Positions 61,433 through 64,000 of a stretch of DNA of 64,000 nt are shown here, piece after piece (position 1 is the stretch's first letter; the number at the start of each line of letters is the position of its first letter). Made by a program: the position numbers and the translations under genes. The notes below the pieces were generated by a model that saw only the letters and a list, made by a program, of their open reading frames with translations, ran no database searches and was not told the origin of the DNA. This stretch comes from Kriegella sp965368185. GTDB lineage: Bacteria > Bacteroidota > Bacteroidia > Flavobacteriales > Flavobacteriaceae. The stretch spans positions 49,763 through 113,762 of the forward strand of contig CBDULZ010000003.1 of the NCBI GenBank assembly GCA_965368185.1. Reading direction: 5' to 3'.

Positions 61433-62494
61433 ATGAAAAAAATTCTTATTTGGAACAAAATAATACCGCTACTGGCTATTGTTGTTTATGTAATTGATCT
61501 ATTTCAACTACATACTTTGGGGCAATTTATTGTTGTCGGATTATTACTGGGTTCTATCCTCGCGGCCGTGGTTCATGCTGAATTAATTGCGCACAAAGTC
61601 GGGGAACCGTACGGCACCATAATTTTGGCAATTTCAGTCACAGTTATAGAAGTCTCCTTAATCGTATCATTGATGCTTTCCGGTGGAGACCAAGCAATTT
61701 ATTTAGCCAGAGATACTGTTTTTGCTGCCGTAATGATTCTTTTGACCCTAATAATCGGTTTATGTATCTTAATTGGCGGCTTTAAACATTTTGAACAGAC
61801 TTTTGAGAAAAAATCAGTAAACACAGCCTTGGTCAGTTTGGTTACAATACTCGTTTTATCATTAGTTTTACCGAATTTTCTTGTAACTGCAGAACGGGCA
61901 GATTTTAGTCGTCCTCAACTAATCTTTGTGGCAATAATTTGCTTGATTATCTATGCAACTTTTATATACGTTCAAACTATAAGGCACCGGAATTACTTCG
62001 TGCCAACTCAAAATGTTGATCATCAAAATAGCCAAAATAATAAGCCAATCTATCTAAATCTTGTTTTCTTGATTATTAGTTTGGTCATAGTTGTATTATT
62101 AGCAAAAACTATTTCTCCTACCATTGAGAAAATTATTATTAATGCAGGGTTGCCACAGTCGTTACTTGGTATTATCATAGCCTCAGTCATATTATTACCT
62201 GAAGCAATTGCAGCTGTAAGAGCTGCCCATAAAAACGATATTCAAACAAGTTTAAATTTATCATTAGGTTCTGCGTTAGCTGCCGTTGGATTAACAATAC
62301 CAGTTGTTGCCGTCGTAAGTTTAACCTTTGAAATAGATATTATCTTAGGTCTTGATAACATTACTACCTTACTATTAGTTTTATCAGTATTTACGGTTAT
62401 GCTTTCATTGTCTAAGGGTAGAACAAATATTACTTATGGTGTTATTCTAATTGCTTTGTTTGCAACCTATATTTTTACAATTATATACCCATAA
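61433..62494 (+). CDS. chaA: Calcium/proton antiporter ChaA
   Basis: The protein has 353 residues and eleven helices. Two inverted repeats of the CaCA superfamily are visible: 'HKVGEPYGTIILAISVTVIEVSLI' and 'QSLLGIIIASVILLPEAIAAVRAA', each with the essential acidic residue (Glu in 'VIEV' and 'LPEA'). ChaA exchanges Ca2+ or Na+ for protons at the inner membrane. It is solitary with a ~200-bp upstream spacer, and AT-rich. Confidence 0.9.
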   Translation: MKKILIWNKIIPLLAIVVYVIDLFQLHTLGQFIVVGLLLGSILAAVVHAELIAHKVGEPYGTIILAISVTVIEVSLIVSLMLSGGDQAIYLARDTVFAAVMILLTLIIGLCILIGGFKHFEQTFEKKSVNTALVSLVTILVLSLVLPNFLVTAERADFSRPQLIFVAIICLIIYATFIYVQTIRHRNYFVPTQNVDHQNSQNNKPIYLNLVFLIISLVIVVLLAKTISPTIEKIIINAGLPQSLLGIIIASVILLPEAIAAVRAAHKNDIQTSLNLSLGSALAAVGLTIPVVAVVSLTFEIDIILGLDNITTLLLVLSVFTVMLSLSKGRTNITYGVILIALFATYIFTIIYP

Positions 62495-62809
62495 AATAAG
62501 CAAGATTTTCTAGCTGCCGTCCAGGTTAAAATAATTCGTATACGGCATCAAATAAAACCAACTCTGAATAATACATGTCATAGGATTAAATTCAATAGTT
62601 TGTATATATTTATGATTCCGTAAAAGCTTTGGCCCCAAAGTGTCGGAATTCCTTTGATAAAAAATCTAAAGAAAAAGAAAATGCTTGCTAAGTGCGTAGG
62701 CGGTAACAAAAAGGTTTCCTTGCATCAGTACTACACCTATTTAAACCGTTAGGAGAGAGCGAAAAAACCAATTCAAATAAGTTTATAAAGATTAACACGA
62801 CAACATCAA
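62495..62809. other. Spacer without a supportable gene
   Basis: No open frame of note lies here on either strand. The only structure seen is a short stem candidate 'CTGCCGTCC'; it is left unassigned. Confidence 0.35.
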
Positions 62810-63766
62810 ATGACCAAATTCACGAATCAAATTGCAGGGGTAATAGGGTTTTCAATCTCAATAATTCTAATTGCTTTTTACGCTACCGTAGTTTTGAAAC
62901 TAACAACTTTCGGTGAAAGATATATAAGTCAAGATCATCAGATTACCTCAGTTGGAGTTCAATTAATAAAAATTTACCTTTTATTACTAATTCTAGGGAT
63001 AATAACCTTGAGTATCCTTTTTTTTTTTAATTTGCCAAGAAAGCTACTACAAAAACTGATAAAATTCAGTGCTAGTTTAATCGACTGGTTTGAAATGAAA
63101 AAATTCTTTTTGACCGATGAATTATGCTGCAAAAAACAACTACCAATATACCTGTTGATAATAAGTGTAATGGCTTGTCTTTTTTTACACGCTTATACCC
63201 TATTTTTTGGTGAGCCGCCGAAAGAAGGATTTATGGAGAAATTCAGTTCTTCGCTGTTCCTTATCGCGGCAATAGCATTGATAATTTCAAGTATTAAAAT
63301 TAATAGGAATCAATTTCCGACTAAATTAAAAAAACAGATAGTATCAATTTTAATTTTATTATCCGGCTCATTCTTATTCATTTTTGGTGAAGAAATTAGT
63401 TGGGGTCAGCGTATTTTCAATTTGGAATCTTTTGGAGTATTCAATGAATACAATGCTCAGAAAGAGCTAAATTCCCATAATTTTTTCAACCCTCTGTTTA
63501 TATTGATATATCCAGCCGTAGGATTGAGTTTCTTTATAGTTCTTTTCCTTATTTGGTTTTTCCCACATAATAAGCACTATTTATTCCAGTTATTTATCCC
63601 GCCTCCTAGTTTGTTTTTCATTGTATTTTTAATGGCATGTTCAAGTTTTAGAGGTCATAGTGAAACCTTTGAAGAATTACTGGCAATATTTCTGCTATTA
63701 TATAGCATTCGAATATTTTTCTGTTTGGGCTATAAAAATGTTAATTTAACTAATTTAGATAAATAA
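62810..63766 (+). CDS. Membrane protein with EEISWGQRI motif
   Basis: The protein has 318 residues with about eight helices. The central 'FGEEISWGQRIFNLE' segment, with 'ELNSHNFFNPLF' soon after, is a conserved motif in an uncharacterised membrane family found in many bacteria. The conserved Glu-Glu and His suggest a catalytic or binding site in the membrane. No function is known. It is the last gene of the repeat-bounded segment. Confidence 0.7.
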   Translation: MTKFTNQIAGVIGFSISIILIAFYATVVLKLTTFGERYISQDHQITSVGVQLIKIYLLLLILGIITLSILFFFNLPRKLLQKLIKFSASLIDWFEMKKFFLTDELCCKKQLPIYLLIISVMACLFLHAYTLFFGEPPKEGFMEKFSSSLFLIAAIALIISSIKINRNQFPTKLKKQIVSILILLSGSFLFIFGEEISWGQRIFNLESFGVFNEYNAQKELNSHNFFNPLFILIYPAVGLSFFIVLFLIWFFPHNKHYLFQLFIPPPSLFFIVFLMACSSFRGHSETFEELLAIFLLLYSIRIFFCLGYKNVNLTNLDK

Positions 63767-63845
63767 GATTAGAAAGTGTAGCACCAGCGCCTAACAAAAG
63801 TAAGTGTCGTTCCCCCATTGATTTTTAAAATCCAAAATTAATCCT

Positions 63846-63868
63846 AGCCGCTCTAAGCGGCTTTTTTT
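63846..63868 (+). terminator. Rho-independent terminator (copy 2)
   Basis: A perfect 7-bp stem AGCCGCT (63846-63852) and AGCGGCT (63856-63862) with CTA loop and a run of seven T. It lies 79 bp after the membrane-protein stop and is identical to the copy at 58344. Confidence 0.85.
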
Positions 63869-63981
63869 ATGCCATCCCTGAAATAGACCGCTGATTTTCG
63901 ATGCACTGTCAAAACAACGCATACGTATTCAAGGACACTTTCCGGAACTTAGGCAAATTCCGATACCCCAAGGGCATGGTA
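63846..63981. repeat. ~135-bp direct repeat, copy 2
   Basis: It is almost identical to 58344-58479. On the minus strand the segment from 64000 to 63909 reads 'SDGLVYTMPLGYRNLPKFRK' and ends 'YALF' stop, and may be the 3' end of a gene that continues outside the window. If so, the copy at 58344 is a duplicated gene end. Confidence 0.8.
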
Positions 63982-64000
63982 TAAACCAGACCATCGGAAT

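Noticed and set aside
1..64000. CRISPR arrays, tRNA and rRNA genes
   Set aside because: No regularly spaced short repeats, cloverleaf-like stretches or rRNA-like sequence were seen on either strand.
48485..64000. Integron gene-cassette array
   Set aside because: Solitary genes and TAAC-containing post-stop sequences hint at cassettes, but no integrase and no clear attC inverted cores could be aligned.

Overview
The window looks like a chromosomal segment of a marine member of the Flavobacteriaceae (Bacteroidota). Supporting signs are TAnnTTTG-type -7 promoter boxes, few Shine-Dalgarno sequences, short AT-rich spacers, a DUF6090-type gene, GldA/GldF/GldG-like transporter genes and typical flavobacterial lipoprotein signals. 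No rRNA, tRNA or CRISPR array was seen.

Region 1 (1-39 kb) is a stress and dormancy island. It holds three intact tandem universal stress proteins, a DUF2267 protein, a pyridoxamine-oxidase-like flavoprotein, an AhpD-like protein, FtsH, an AarF/UbiB kinase, a DUF4010 membrane protein (split by a stop codon), HdeD, a sigma-70-like factor, a stand-alone LigD-type polymerase, a YtxH/holin/DUF6327 trio, a patatin, a P-type calcium ATPase and Hsp20. Ten intergenic sites match TGAY-N4-RTCA, the half-site geometry of FNR/CRP regulators. Each lies exactly 23 bp upstream of a TAnnTTTG-like box facing a gene of the island. A response regulator fused to a Crp/Fnr-type DNA-binding module (29126-30196) and a 1326-residue hybrid sensor with several PAS domains, a GAF domain and a canonical LOV photoreceptor domain (30301-34281) sit inside the island and are probably its controllers. 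The ensemble resembles hypoxia/dormancy loci such as DosR of mycobacteria and lxa of Burkholderia, but with a possible blue-light input.

Embedded in region 1 are an Rrf2-type operon (7098 down to about 3855), of which only the tryptophan-dioxygenase-like gene is intact while rrf2, cupin, hemerythrin, a small membrane protein, a Usp fragment and an HD hydrolase are decayed; a phospholipase-like/LOG pair; and a YbhFSR-like drug-export operon with TetR, TolC and HlyD partners (9089-16460). A 163-bp element with 19-bp inverted ends lies next to the latter.

Region 2 (40-48.5 kb) has an alpha-crystallin-like gene, then a seven-gene run: GldA/F/G-like ABC exporter genes, a DUF4340 protein, a NEW3-type extracellular protein and a second ABC ATPase/permease pair.

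Region 3 (48.5-64 kb) is variable. It consists of solitary, mostly plus-strand genes (SDRs, a sialidase, MscS, a serine hydrolase, Crp/Fnr, a Tiki-like protein, ChaA, a membrane protein) separated by long spacers containing gene fragments (DUF6090, HigA-like, RsgA, transposase tail, SRPBCC, SnoaL-like). A ~135-bp direct repeat brackets the last 5.5 kb. No operators of the region-1 type were found by eye beyond 39 kb.
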